A stretch of DNA of 64,000 nt from Platerodrilus igneus (lineage: Eukaryota; Arthropoda; Insecta; Coleoptera; Lycidae). Positions within the stretch are counted from its first letter, which is position 1, and each line of letters starts with the position of its first letter. The stretch is from the NCBI GenBank assembly GCA_036346225.1, contig JARFIW010001215.1:9066501-9130500 (forward strand), given 5' to 3'. The translations under genes were made by a program, and so were the position numbers. The notes beneath the pieces are model-generated. The model was not told the origin of the DNA and searched no databases. It saw only the letters and a list, made by a program, of their open reading frames with translations. Below are positions 32,091-43,001 of this stretch, piece by piece.

Positions 32091-32905
32091 TATATGTCGT
32101 ATCTTACCTATATAACGGCTTCAAGGAGCCACTCTGTCTTGTATCTTTGTGATGGATGACAAAACGGCTTGGTGAGCTGGGGAATTCTACGCTATATCTT
32201 TAATGTATGTAGTCGTAGCGTGCTGGGACGTTTTGGATCCACCTATTGTTATCTAGTTTTATCTTAATATCTTTATCTTACCTATTATTTTTGATAATAA
32301 CTTGAGCTTAATATCTTTATCTTATCTATTATCTTTGCTAATAACTTAAGACTTTGCCTTATCTTTTTTGTCGTCCTAACGTTTGGTATTTATGATCAGA
32401 CGTAGGAATTATTTTTTGAATATTGAGTGAAGAAGCTAACCTGATAGTAGAAATATAATTTGTTAGGTTAGTAATGTAAGAAGTTAGTAAGATGGTACTG
32501 TTGGTAAATTTGTTAATTCACAACCATGTCATGAACAAGTTTTGATGTGTATTGTTTATTAAGCTAGAGTGCCAGTAAATAAAAATTTGCTAAAGTGCAT
32601 AGTAACTTGCTCTCGTGGATATTTTGAAATTTGGACATTTTCTTGCCAAAGAAAAAACAGTTTAGATGCAATGCTTATGTGCGTGTGCACTCAAAAACTG
32701 TAAAGTTAGCTTTTAGGTTAGAGTATATATGTTAGGCGACTTGTCGCATTTGTTTTAGTTTTAGTAGTGTTTCATGCTCTCCGACAAATTTGTGCTGTCG
32801 ATTATAACTGCGCAACATTAAAGACTCGTGTGTGCATTTATAGATGTAGTTCATAAACAATGGGGCTACACATTCCGTTTCGTGGTTATTCGTGACGTAT
32901 TCATC
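32091..32905. other. Intergenic with a short tandem repeat
   Basis: No gene. Around 32262-32365 the phrase ATCTTTATCTTACCTATTAT followed by a (T)TGATAATAACTT-like phrase is repeated with small changes (unit about 53 bp). The rest shows no recognised motif. Confidence 0.45.
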
Positions 32906-33345
32906 ATCATCATCATTGTGTCTTCAGTCCTGAAACTGGTTAGACGCGTACAATCATTGTTTCCTATTCTGAACTAACCTACAGATTTCCCCGAAATTTG
33001 CACAGTCTGCATCTATCACTATCTGATCCTGGTCTACATCTCCTATTTTTTCCTATCTCTGCTTATCATATATCCCATACTATTCCCCAAAAATGCCTTA
33101 GAACGTATTCTGCCCTTCTATTTCTCATACTTTTTCCCAAAGATATCCTTGTTCCTTTACTGTTTTATAACCTATTTGTTATTACCTTTGTCTGTCCATC
33201 CTCAAACATCTGAAGCACGGCATTTCAAAAGCCGCTACTGTTCTTCTGTCTGCTTTTCAGACTGCTCGTATTTCGTAGGCATACTGTCTGTGCTGTGCTC
33301 CACACATATGCTTTCAACATTTTGTTCTATGTTTGTTGTCTTTCA
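32906..33345 (-). pseudogene. LINE ORF2 C-terminal fragment, decayed copy
   Basis: Complementary-strand similarity to 34354-34776 can be followed along its length (for example CTGAAACTGGTTAGACGCGT versus TGGGACTGGTTGGATGCGT, and CTTTCAACATTTTG at the upstream end). Numerous indels leave no frame open. Confidence 0.6.
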
Positions 33346-33390
33346 TCATAGGCGCCGTTCTTTCTTGTTAGATGCCGTTCGGTCACCTTC

Positions 33391-34326
33391 TATTGTTTTA
33401 CAATTATATACCCTATTTCTCCGACATTCAGTGGTTGCGAAGGGGGGTAAGCAGCCTGTGGCTGCCAAGTTCCCCCAGCACTTGAACATTTATTGATTTA
33501 ATATTTTTTCCAATATATCTTTTCGCACAGTCAACATTAGTTGCAGATATTTCACAGCAAACAACTAGTTGTTTATAATAATCATCAGATTTATCTGCGC
33601 TTATTTTTCGTCATTGGGTTTCCAGTCTCAAAACTGGTTGGACATGTACCTGCACTTATTTCTTTTCTAAACTAACCTACATAGTTCCCTGAAATTCTCA
33701 CACAGCAATACAGCTCGGTTCCCCTTATATTGTTTTCTAATATTATGCCCTATTTCACTGAGATTTATTGAAGGGGGTTAAGCAACCTGTGGCTGCCAAG
33801 ATCCCCCAACACTTAGACATTTGCCGAAATAATAGTTTTCCAGTAAATGCTTTCACGCAATTACCATTATTCGAGAATATTGCCCATCGGATGCTTGTAG
33901 TTGCTTATACTAAATATCATGTTTCTTCTATTGTTTTCTAATATTATGCCCTTTTTCACTGAGATTTATCGAAGAGGGTTAAGCAACCTGTGGCTGCCAA
34001 AATCCCCCAACACTTAGACATTTGCCGAAATAATAGTTTTCCAGTAAATGTTTTCACGCAATTACCATAATTCGAGAATATTGCCCATCCAATGCTTGTA
34101 GTTGCTTATACTAAATATCATGTTTCTTCTATTGTTTTCTAATATTATGCCCTTTTTCACTGAGATTTATCGAAGAGGGTTAAGCAACCTGTGGCTGCCA
34201 AGATCCCCAACACTTAGACATTTGCCGAAATAATAGTTTTCCAGTAAATGCTTTCACGCAATTACCATTATTCGAGAATATTGCCCATCCGATGCTTGTA
34301 GTTGCTTATAATAAATATCATGTTTA
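33391..34326 (-). repeat. Tandem repeats of about 200 bp associated with LINE 3' ends
   Basis: Three close units start at 33729, 33931 and 34132 (TTGTTTTCTAATATTATGCC ... CTGTGGCTGCCAAGATCCCC ... GAGAATATTGCCCATC). A decayed fourth unit lies at 33391-33590. Between the fourth and the three, 33613-33706 is a 90-bp scrap of the LINE ORF2 end (ACTGGTTGGACATGTACC). So ORF ends and repeat units alternate, as if LINE 3' termini had been duplicated in tandem. Confidence 0.8.
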
Positions 34327-34353
34327 AGTGCAGTTACTTTCTTCGTCATTAAT

Positions 34354-34776
34354 TTATCCATCTTGGGACTGGTTGGATGCGTACCTCCATTGATTTCTCT
34401 TCTGAGCTAGCCTACACATTTCGCTGAAACTCCTACAGCCTACATCTTTCACTATCTGTGTGCAGTAGTCTAACCTAGGTCTACCTCTTCTCTTTTTTCC
34501 TATCTCTGCTTCTAGTATATTCCGCACTATTCCCTCATGCCGTAGTATGTGGCCTATCATCCTATCTCTCCTATTTTTTACCGTTTTCCACATACTTCTT
34601 TCTTCCCCTACCATTTTTAGTACCTCTTCGTTCTTAACTCTGTCTGTCCATGATATCTTCATCATACGTCTGTAGCACCACATTTCAAAGGCTTCTACCT
34701 TTTTCTTGTCCGCTACTCCCACTGTCCAGGCTTCACAGCCATACAGTACTGTGTTCCACACATATGTTTTGAGCAA
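34354..34776 (-). pseudogene. LINE ORF2 C-terminal fragment (140 residues, open)
   Basis: The frame reads YVWNTVLYGCEAWTVGVADK, then EAFEMWCYRRMMKISWTDRV and RMIGHILRHEGIVRNI, and ends KKRRGRPRLDYCTQIVKDVG. This is the region after the polymerase domain in a widespread class of insect LINEs, CR1/RTE-like by its CEAWT and W(C)YRRM motifs. Neither the RT nor the endonuclease is present, so it is a 5'-truncated copy. It is a different LINE family from the one at 1-3360. Confidence 0.85.
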
Positions 34777-35589
34777 TCTTTTCCTTGTTTCTATGTTTGT
34801 GGTCTTTGAGCACAGTAGTGACGTGACGTATTATCGGTTGAAAAAACCAGGTGGCCTAAAATAAACATTTTCTAGAATTTAAATTAGGGTATAAGTAGGT
34901 TAGTTAGGATTTAGATTTTAAGCTTTTACCGTGCTAACAGTCATTTCTTTTTAATTTTTTTTTCTTTTATGGCTTTGTCGCGATTGTTACATTCCAAATT
35001 TGGAGATGTACAGTTTTAAATTTGTGAGTGAATTCCCGCCATTATTTTTAAAATAGACTTGTTCATTTCCATCATTTCGGACAGTTGCGTTTGCCCAAAA
35101 GGAATGCGCAGATGCGGAGTGATGGCGCGGTGTGTGACACGACATTATTAGCCAACGAGTCGTCGAACGGTGACGTTTGCCTGTGTCGTTCTTTTGTCTT
35201 TTCTCTTTTAGAATGTAGGTTTTTTCCTTATCGTTCCTTAGCTGGTTGTTCCTTCGTCCTGCCTACGAACGAAGAAAACGTAAGACGTTAAATTTGGTTT
35301 CAACGATGGCATAACGCAACCACTCCCAGCAGACGAGATACCCGGAAACTAGTATGGCTCCTGCGCAAGGATGACCCGTAAAATCGTGAAGAGTTCCACA
35401 TTTTTAAGTGAGTACTTTTTATCTTTTTAAGGTGCAACTTGTATCACTGTAAACGTATTTGGTACGTGATACAATTTGACACGCAATTATGTCATAATAT
35501 CTTTGTTGTGCAATAATGTAAACGTGGATAGTACCAGTGTTGCCAACTGTGGTAGTGGCTCTGAACACGCGACGCGGGGTTATAACAAG
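34777..35589. other. Intergenic, no gene recognised
   Basis: A plus-strand frame at 35085-35291 has no motif and no homologous frame in the window. It lies within the sequence that interrupts the ZNF2 flank. Confidence 0.4.
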
Positions 35590-36261
35590 TAGTGTATAAA
35601 TGTACGTCTACAGCCTTCTGTGAAAAGCAACAACATCTTACTGTAATTTTTATTTGCTTTTCGTGCTTCCAAAGCAGACTTCAGGAATGTTTTTGACCTT
35701 ATGACTTACCAGGAATCGAAGCAATCGCTGACAACTTGATATAATCTTGCATTTGTGTTAAATTTTAAAATCGTTTAAACAAAATTTTTTTTAATTGATA
35801 CCTTGATAGAAACATTCAAATGTGCTTCACTTAATTTGAAATTTTTTTTGTGATTTAAAGATATATTCAAAGTAATTTTCTATGAATTTTATTTCTAAAA
35901 CAGAGAAAGGGTTGTCTTTAACTGCTTCTAATGCTGACCGATAATAATAAAAGCCACATTATTCTTTGTTACTGTGAGACTTCCTATTACACGATAATCT
36001 TACATTTCGTTTAATTCGATATTCCTACACAGAGGTAAAACTTGTATGGCTTTTTGGTAGTTATTTCAAAGCATTTTTATATACTTGTAGCTAAAACTCC
36101 CAGATAAATTTCTAAAACGATGATAATTGTTTGCTTTGAATTACATTACAGTGTCTAATTATTCACTTAACTTTTCCTTTTTGACATATGTTGAACACAT
36201 ATATTTAGGTATCGACACAAGCTAAATCATTGATTCTGGAGTAGACTGTTTGGGCCTATTT
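35590..36261 (-). repeat. ZNF2 downstream flank, related to the other ZNF 3' flanks
   Basis: Landmarks shared with 49420-50190 and 60770-62020: GTCTACAGCCTTCTGTGAAA, ATATAATCTTGCATTTGTG, TTCACTTAATTTGAAATT, AATAATAAAAGCCACAT, and GAACACATATATTTAGGTATCGAC just after the stop. Contains the probable ZNF2 3' untranslated region. Confidence 0.75.
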
Positions 36262-37728
36262 TTAAGAATTCTTGGTATGTGAATACATATGGATTGTTAA
36301 GCTACCTTTTTGAGATGCAGCATAATCACACAAATTGCATGCAAATGGACGTTCTTTAGTATGGGTCCGCATATGAGTTTTCAAACTACTTTTACAAAAT
36401 GCACAATAATTACACAAATTGCATGCAAATGGCCGTTTCTTAGTGTGGGACCGCATATGAATTTTTAAATTACCATTAGAAGATGCAGAATAATTACATA
36501 ATTTGCACGAGAATGGACGTTCATTAGTATGTGTCCGCATATGAGTTTTTAAATTAACTTTAATGGAGGCAGCGTAATTACACAAATTGCATGCAAATAG
36601 ACGATTATTAGTATGGGATCGCACATGACGTTCCAAATTGTTTTTACAATTTGTAAAATAATTACAAAAATTGCATGGAAATTGATGTACACTAGCATTA
36701 GTATGGGACTGCATATGTTTTTGTAGAGAACCCTTGTGTGATGCGGTATAATCACACAAGTTGCATGCAAATGGATGTTCATTAGTATGAATCCGCATAT
36801 GAGTTTTCAAGCTACTTTTACAAGATGTAGAATAATTACACAAAATACACACAAATGGTCGGTCATTAGTATGGCACCGCATATGAATTTTCCAATTACT
36901 TCTAGAAGTTGCAGCATAATTACATAAATTGCATGCAAATAGACGATCATTAGTATGGGATCGCATATGACGTTCCAAATTGTTTTTACAATATGTAAAA
37001 TAATTACATAAATTGCATGGAAATCGATGTACACTAGCATTACTATGGGACTGCATATGTTTACGTAGAGAACCCTTGTGTGATGCAGTGTAATCGCATA
37101 AATTGCATGCCAATGGACGATCATTAGTATGGACCCACATATGAGCTTTCAAGCTATTTTTAAAATATGCAGAATAATTACACAAATTGCATGCAAATCG
37201 ACGATCGTTAGTATGCAAACGCACATGCATTTTTAACCTATCTTTACGAGATGTAGCATAATTACATAAATTGCATGCAAATGGACGATCATTAGTATGA
37301 GAACACATATGAATTTTTAATATATCTTTAGAAGTTGCAGCATAATTACATAAATTGCATGTAAATGGACGATCATTGATATGGGACCGTATATGAATTT
37401 TCAAACTACCTTTACAAGATGCAGCGTAATTACATAAATTGCATGCAAATGGACGATAATTAGTATGAGTCTGCAGATGCAGTTTCAGACGACCTTTACA
37501 AGAAGCAGCATAATTACATAAACTGCATGCAAATGGACGATCATCAGTATGGGACCGTATATGAATTTCTAATCTATTTTTACAAAATGCAGAATAATTA
37601 CATAAGTTGCATGGATATGGACGTTTATTAGTATGTGATCGCATATGTATTATCAACGTACTTTTAAAAGCTGCAGAATAAGTACATAAAAAGCACGCAA
37701 ATGGGCGTTCGTTAGTATGTGAAGACAT
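36262..37728 (-). CDS. ZNF2: C2H2 zinc-finger array protein, 17 fingers
   Basis: A 488-residue open frame with 17 C-X2-C-X12-H-X3-H fingers, the first starting ACFLCTYSAAFK and the last CDYAASQKGSLTIHMYSH. The protein ends just after the last finger. Linkers are HTNERPF or HTNDRPF except after fingers 8 and 12, where four extra residues are present (HSNASVHRFP and HTNASVHQFP). Those long linkers mark a duplicated block: fingers 8-9 (CDYTASHKGSL, CNYFTYCKNNLERH) recur as 12-13. No other domain is seen. All zinc ligands appear intact, making this the best-preserved member. Role by family: nuclear nucleic-acid binding. The start is the first in-frame ATG and lies within a would-be finger end. 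Confidence 0.9.
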   Translation of the reverse strand: MSSHTNERPFACFLCTYSAAFKSTLIIHMRSHTNKRPYPCNLCNYSAFCKNRLEIHIRSHTDDRPFACSLCNYAASCKGRLKLHLQTHTNYRPFACNLCNYAASCKGSLKIHIRSHINDRPFTCNLCNYAATSKDILKIHMCSHTNDRPFACNLCNYATSRKDRLKMHVRLHTNDRRFACNLCNYSAYFKNSLKAHMWVHTNDRPLACNLCDYTASHKGSLRKHMQSHSNASVHRFPCNLCNYFTYCKNNLERHMRSHTNDRLFACNLCNYAATSRSNWKIHMRCHTNDRPFVCILCNYSTSCKSSLKTHMRIHTNEHPFACNLCDYTASHKGSLQKHMQSHTNASVHQFPCNFCNYFTNCKNNLERHVRSHTNNRLFACNLCNYAASIKVNLKTHMRTHTNERPFSCKLCNYSASSNGNLKIHMRSHTKKRPFACNLCNYCAFCKSSLKTHMRTHTKERPFACNLCDYAASQKGSLTIHMYSHTKNS

Positions 37729-37988
37729 ATTAATGTGTTTTCATAGAATGTAGAGTAATTACATAAATTACATGCCACATATGTTCTTTAGTATATAACT
37801 GTTTAATGTAATTGTAATTTTGTTTTGCTGCTACAAAAGTCGGGCATTAGGTAGTTTTTGAAGATAAGATCACATTCGTGAAGCGCAATAATCGCATAAA
37901 TTATTGTCTATCCAAAAAGCATATTTCGTTAATCTTTTACTATTACGTAGACTTAGTTAAATGTTATAAAAAATTATTTTCGTTCCAA
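37729..37988 (-). other. ZNF2 5' leader with decayed finger remnants
   Basis: The minus strand reads LCDYCAS, MPDFCSSKTKLQLH and ACNLCNYSTFYENTL in frames different from the gene and separated by stops. The last shifts frame only a few codons before the ATG. Equivalent remnants precede ZNF1, ZNF3 and ZNF4. Confidence 0.65.
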
Positions 37989-38013
37989 AATTAGCTATAG
38001 ATTGGGTCGTTTA
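37989..38013 (-). promoter_or_regulatory. Conserved upstream motif (ZNF2 copy)
   Basis: AATTAGCTATAGATTG-GGTCGTTTA, 261 bp upstream of the ZNF2 ATG. In ZNF1 and ZNF2 the similarity continues for some 30 bases further upstream (GAACTTGTTA, ACGAACTAAATACAAAA). Confidence 0.45.
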
Positions 38014-41000
38014 CATGAACTTGTTACGAACTAAATACAAAAGTTACTATACCCTATACAGTTAAGAAAATAATACATGGTGCTTGTTATACCTACACGC
38101 GGTGAGGTCATATTAATACCAAAATAGAAAGTGAAGCTGAAAAATATCGACTGATAGTTTGTACAACCATTCCCAGCAACAAGGAATATTTTTGTTGCTT
38201 TTTGCCTCTTCTATAAATAAAATTAATACAAGGTCACTGTTAGATGTGAAGTGTTCTATAATAAATAGAAAAAATACATACTAAGCCATTACTCACTCCC
38301 ACCTCATTTTCAATATGTCTACAAGATGTTTGTGGATTTGATACAACGTTTGCCAGAACATGGATTTCATTGTCTTCTCGATTTTCCTTGACATAAACTT
38401 TTGCTCTTGGTTTAAAGAAAAACCCAAAGTTGAGCAGGTTATATTTGGTTCTGGAAATTGTTGAGATATTTGGCTAACGTCTTTCCGGAAACATATAAGA
38501 ATACATTTTTTACTAACGAAAGCAACACTAATATCTATACAGCTATTACCTATTTAAATACATCTCAGTCTCCTGAATGTAGTGTTCATTGCACTGATTT
38601 AAACAACTTAACATATCATATTTTTCTCTATTAGAATATCCCCTTTCCTCCATTATTAAATACTCTGTCAATTTTTAATTTCACACTACTGTTGGAACTG
38701 CCACGCCGTAGAATATTTTTAAAACTCTAAACGAAAATGACAGATCAAGTAAATTTATTTTATTTGTTTTTCTCATGACAGCTTTGATTTCTAACAAACA
38801 ATTGTCATTAAATTGGAATGAAAGACTATATATTATATCAATAATTTATATTTTTACCTATTTTGGACATTGAAATATATAAGTATAATATATCATTGAA
38901 ATGAGAAAAATTGCATCTATTTATTGGTGCAAGAAAATATAGGGTGTTCCATTAAAAAAATCATATGTTTGTGAATTATTTCAAAAACTACCCCCCAAAA
39001 AAATTACAATAATAACCGAGATAACCCGGTTTTGCAACGAATTTGAGACACACTGTACTTCATCCTTCTGGACCATCAAAGATTCTGAAAGTCTTAAAAT
39101 TTCTCATTTTTATAGTATAAGACTGAACTACATAAATTAACAATAACTTTAAATGGTTTTCCTGAAAACTAGTGTTACCAGAAATAAAACATTCTTTCTC
39201 CGTATAAACGACATCCCCCATTGTTTTATAGCCGTTTGTATTTATATCATAAAATGCTTTAAAAGTGCTTTGAATAAATATTATTTATGTGTGGTTACAT
39301 TGCCCAGCATGTTATTTTGATTCTTTAATAATTTGAAATTCTTATAGGAATACGGGCGTATTAAATTGGTAATTGTTAAGAATATGTGTATATTTCAACT
39401 TCCAATGACTGGAATTTTGAATAAAATCCGAATTCATAATTATTTATGAGAAAAATAACGGATGCTCCATAAGACTGCATGTAAAAATCGCCCTACATTT
39501 TGTAACGGGCATTTTTTAATAGCTAAACATTTTACGCTGTTTTACCAGTTTGTAAATACATTTCGGCAACTACTATCTCTAGGTTTTATATTTATTAACT
39601 CGTGGGTATTACTTTAAAAGTAGATAATTTCTGTATTTGATTTTCAATTAATAAATAAATTCCAACTTCTCGAAAATGATAAGAGTTTATGGTAACAACG
39701 ATTGTTACATTCACGTTTTAGATATTCCTGATGTTATTATACCAGTCTAGTTGATGGTCGATAAGCGGTTGTGATAGAAACAAGTTCTGATTAACTGTGG
39801 AGTTCGAGTTTGGCTTTTGTTACGATGAATTAATTACGTGACGTGGTTAGTTTTGAGTTTCGTGCTTGGTTCCTAGAGATTGTTTTACGTTAAAAATACT
39901 GTTTACTTGTTGCCTTGAAAAACTGTGACTCAATGGTATTCGCTGTTTTTACTATAATGTTTATTATGCTGTGGTTTGTTTACTGTTTGCTTTTGCTTTG
40001 AAAAGAGTGTGAAAAAACGCGATGTTGTTTGTTGGAGCCAAGCTCGTTTTTCACTAAATAAACTGTGATAAAATACAAAGTACGGTATATAATTTGTTAT
40101 AAAGTGCTGATAATGTGTATTTAAAAGGGTTTTGCGTATTAGTAATATTTACTCGTGCGGGGTACCCAATGTGAAATCTGCAAAATCGCTCTTGTTATTG
40201 TGAACCTATCTTCGTTTTTACGAGGTCGTTCTAAATGTCTATGTGGGTGGCGCGGAGTTTGAATTGGTAATCATACCCTATTCAATTATATTCCTAGGTG
40301 TTTAATTCTTGTATAACGTTGGACGAAGAACAGTTGACGGACATGCTTAGCGTTTGCACGGGCTTGACTAATAGTGTTTTTGTTGATTTATCTTTTTATA
40401 ATGGAACTGTTGGTGCAAACTTCGTTATTCAGAGGTATTGGATTTTTCCTTGTTGCTACAGGTAGCAAATGAAACGCTTCGCGTTACTGCTAGTTTAATG
40501 CATTACATCGTACCTTGAAAGCGAAATAGAATTAACAAGAAATTTATCAACGCTACCTGGTTCCATCAGCGTGATGGTGTCTGCTGCTAACCCCAGTGAA
40601 ATACATAGGTGTGAGTTAGTGTAGAGTGTAAGCAATTTCATCCACACCCTCACAGTCAAGGGTGCAGTGCTTCGTTAGTGTAGGACATCGTGAGTCCCCC
40701 ACTCCCATGGCAAGGAAGCGTTACTGGAGGACTTTCTGTAAGTGAACTATTTCCTATTTACTATTACTTTAAATATCTACCCGTTGTTTTTGCCATATCT
40801 TCGTCGTTTCTGATACCTTTTACAATAGACTTGCATGCTATTAAGAAACAAAAGAAAAAAATAATAATACTACTGAATTACTCATCAATTGTGCTTATCT
40901 ATTTATCTTTTGTTCAAAATATTTTTGTCTAATTGATGTTAAATTGGTGTGTGAGGAAACGTTTCTGCTACTCCCCAATATTACCTCACTTTGTATTAAA

Positions 41001-41200
41001 AGTTTTTGTACTGCTATTACCGTTGTCATATTATATAGATTATTCAAACGTTTTTACCTTCTTTTACATTCTTTTACATGCTTTTACATTCTTTTTTTTT
41101 CAGGTTTACTTAACTATTTTTATTGCAGGTTGGCTATTCTAATTTCTTTTTTTCAGGTATTGTTACTAACTCCTTATAGCCCCGTACGTTATATGTTGGT
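38014..41200. other. Intergenic, no gene recognised
   Basis: A+T-rich. AGGGTGTTCCATT near 38942 is a short dispersed phrase also seen near 5946. Short tandem CTTTTACATT units occur at about 41064-41095. Part of 40600-41275 is probably LTR sequence belonging to the primer-binding sites that follow, but its upstream boundary cannot be set because no second copy is present. Confidence 0.4.
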
Positions 41201-41360
41201 CTGCTTTCTACAACCCCCTACTCTCCGACTGAGCCGGGTCATTGCTTTGACTTTCTTTGTGTTACGTAACATAAATTTGGCGCCCAACGCGCCTGCCACT
41301 AGATTTACGTAATAAATTTTTGGCGCCCGAACAGGGACGGCCAAGATTTACGTCACAATT
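41201..41360 (+). mobile_element. LTR end with two successive tRNA-Lys-type primer-binding sites
   Basis: GTTACGTAACATAAATT is followed at 41278 by TGGCGCCCAACGCG. Then TTTACGTAATAAATTTT is followed at 41321-41338 by TGGCGCCCGAACAGGGAC. The second 18-mer is an exact complement of the 3' end of tRNA-Lys(UUU). The first matches the tRNA-Lys(CUU) site for 12 bases (TGGCGCCCAACG). A third weaker echo, TTTACGTCACAATTTGCC, follows at about 41350. No gag or pol follows, so this is an LTR/leader remnant of an LTR retroelement. Confidence 0.75.
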
Positions 41361-41927
41361 TGCCTAGCGGCAAGTCGCGAACTACGAATACAGCGCTGAA
41401 ACATGCACAGGTTTCTGGCCGAGATTAATGTCCTAAGTAGAGAGGTCCATAGGCGAATGTTATAATTCATTTAGTAAATTTAAACACAGAGTACATGATT
41501 TAAATTTGTAATACGGTATATAATTCTAGTTTCCAGCATTTATTATAGATGATGGAGAACTTATAGATTTGGAACATATACCTACCCCACATTTATCATT
41601 AAGAAAAGATCAGACTTTAAGGATGCCACCAAAAAGCAAAATTCCTGGATTGAAATTTTGAAATTAATAAATAAAACTGAAGAATAATGTAATTAATACA
41701 ACTATTTGGTTATAAACAAAAATATTTATAGGTTTATAGATTATATAAGATAAAAATAACGTGGTTATTATCACGCTAAGGTGGCAGTTTGACGAAGTAC
41801 GCATGCGCAGCAAACCAATAATGAACTACTTTTAGGGCCAATTGCACCGTATTTACTTTAAACGACGTTTAACTAATTTAGGTTTAATTTTAACCTACGA
41901 TTAAGGTGTGGTTGATTTGCAAGGTAT

Positions 41928-42849
41928 AGGTCTTTCAAAATCTCATGGGCTGTGAGATGCGCAATGAAGGAAGCGAGAGGTATCGTATAAAAAGAAAGAA
42001 CAATACAATATAAGTAAAATCTAAAAACATTGAATTTCCGGATGCATATTCTGAATTAACTCAACTGCTACGCTATGTGGATTGCATAACCAGTAATTTA
42101 TTAACATAATATAAATTATAAAAGTACAATGTTTGCATATGCGGAACCTGTAACTTTTTTGGTGTATTGTTTATTGTTCTATTTGTGTGTCATGTTTCCA
42201 TGCATGTGTGGATTAAAATAGACAGGCTAAATTTTTTAAAACTCTTGACATCCAAAATACTATCCTCTTATTATTTTTTAAGAATGTATATTTCATAGAT
42301 TCATAAAATTACTACGACAATCCTCAAATTGGCCCGCATTAGATTTAGTACTTCTCTTATTAATTTTCTTCCTTCTGAAATAATTCGCTCGATAGTGTTT
42401 AGTCTAACTCCAGTTGCTGTTGCTACTTGTTCTTGTAAATTATTCATAGGAATGACAGGCATTCCATTCTTTTCTTTTCTCATAAACTTTACACAATATA
42501 AATAATTTGTCTTCCTTGACTGTGTACTGTGTTCTTGCGGTTACTCATTGTAAAATTAAAAGCTCAGAATGAAACAAAATGATCTGTAAAACCAAACATT
42601 ATTCCTCTAACTAAATTGAAACCTTCATTATACCTACAAATAAAAAACTAGATTGAGTTGCAGTAGTTTTGAGAAAACTGGTTGAAGTTAAATCAAGGCT
42701 GAAATCTCATAAATAATAATCAAAAACAATAATAGTGAACCACAAATCTTAATACCAACAGCGGAGTTGTAAATGTTTTTAGGACGCACTTTTACGTAAA
42801 TAACTTAAATTGGTTTCTGCGCAACAGCCCATGAGATTTTGAAAGACCT
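41928..42849 (-). mobile_element. Nested element with 26-bp inverted ends, carrying an HTH fragment
   Basis: AGGTCTTTCAAAATCTCATG at 41928 recurs inverted, ending at 42849, with GGGCTGT matching further in. Inside, minus-strand 42483-42301 encodes 60 residues with VATATGVRLNTIERIISEGR, a helix-turn-helix of the kind found in insect mobile-element proteins. No catalytic domain is present. Target duplication is unclear. Confidence 0.6.
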
Positions 42850-43001
42850 CTACTACATTTATCCAGTTAACTAAACGAAGTTTAAGACACCAGCAACATT
42901 TGACAACATTGTAGAAGTTACCTGGTTGCTGGGTAACTGCATTAAACTATCAAATACGATTTTGATGTTCAGTTAGATTTTTATATACTACTTTATTTAT
43001 A

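Noticed and set aside
35085..35291. 68-residue plus-strand frame with several Cys
   Set aside because: No recognisable motif, no homologue in the window, and ordinary length for chance.
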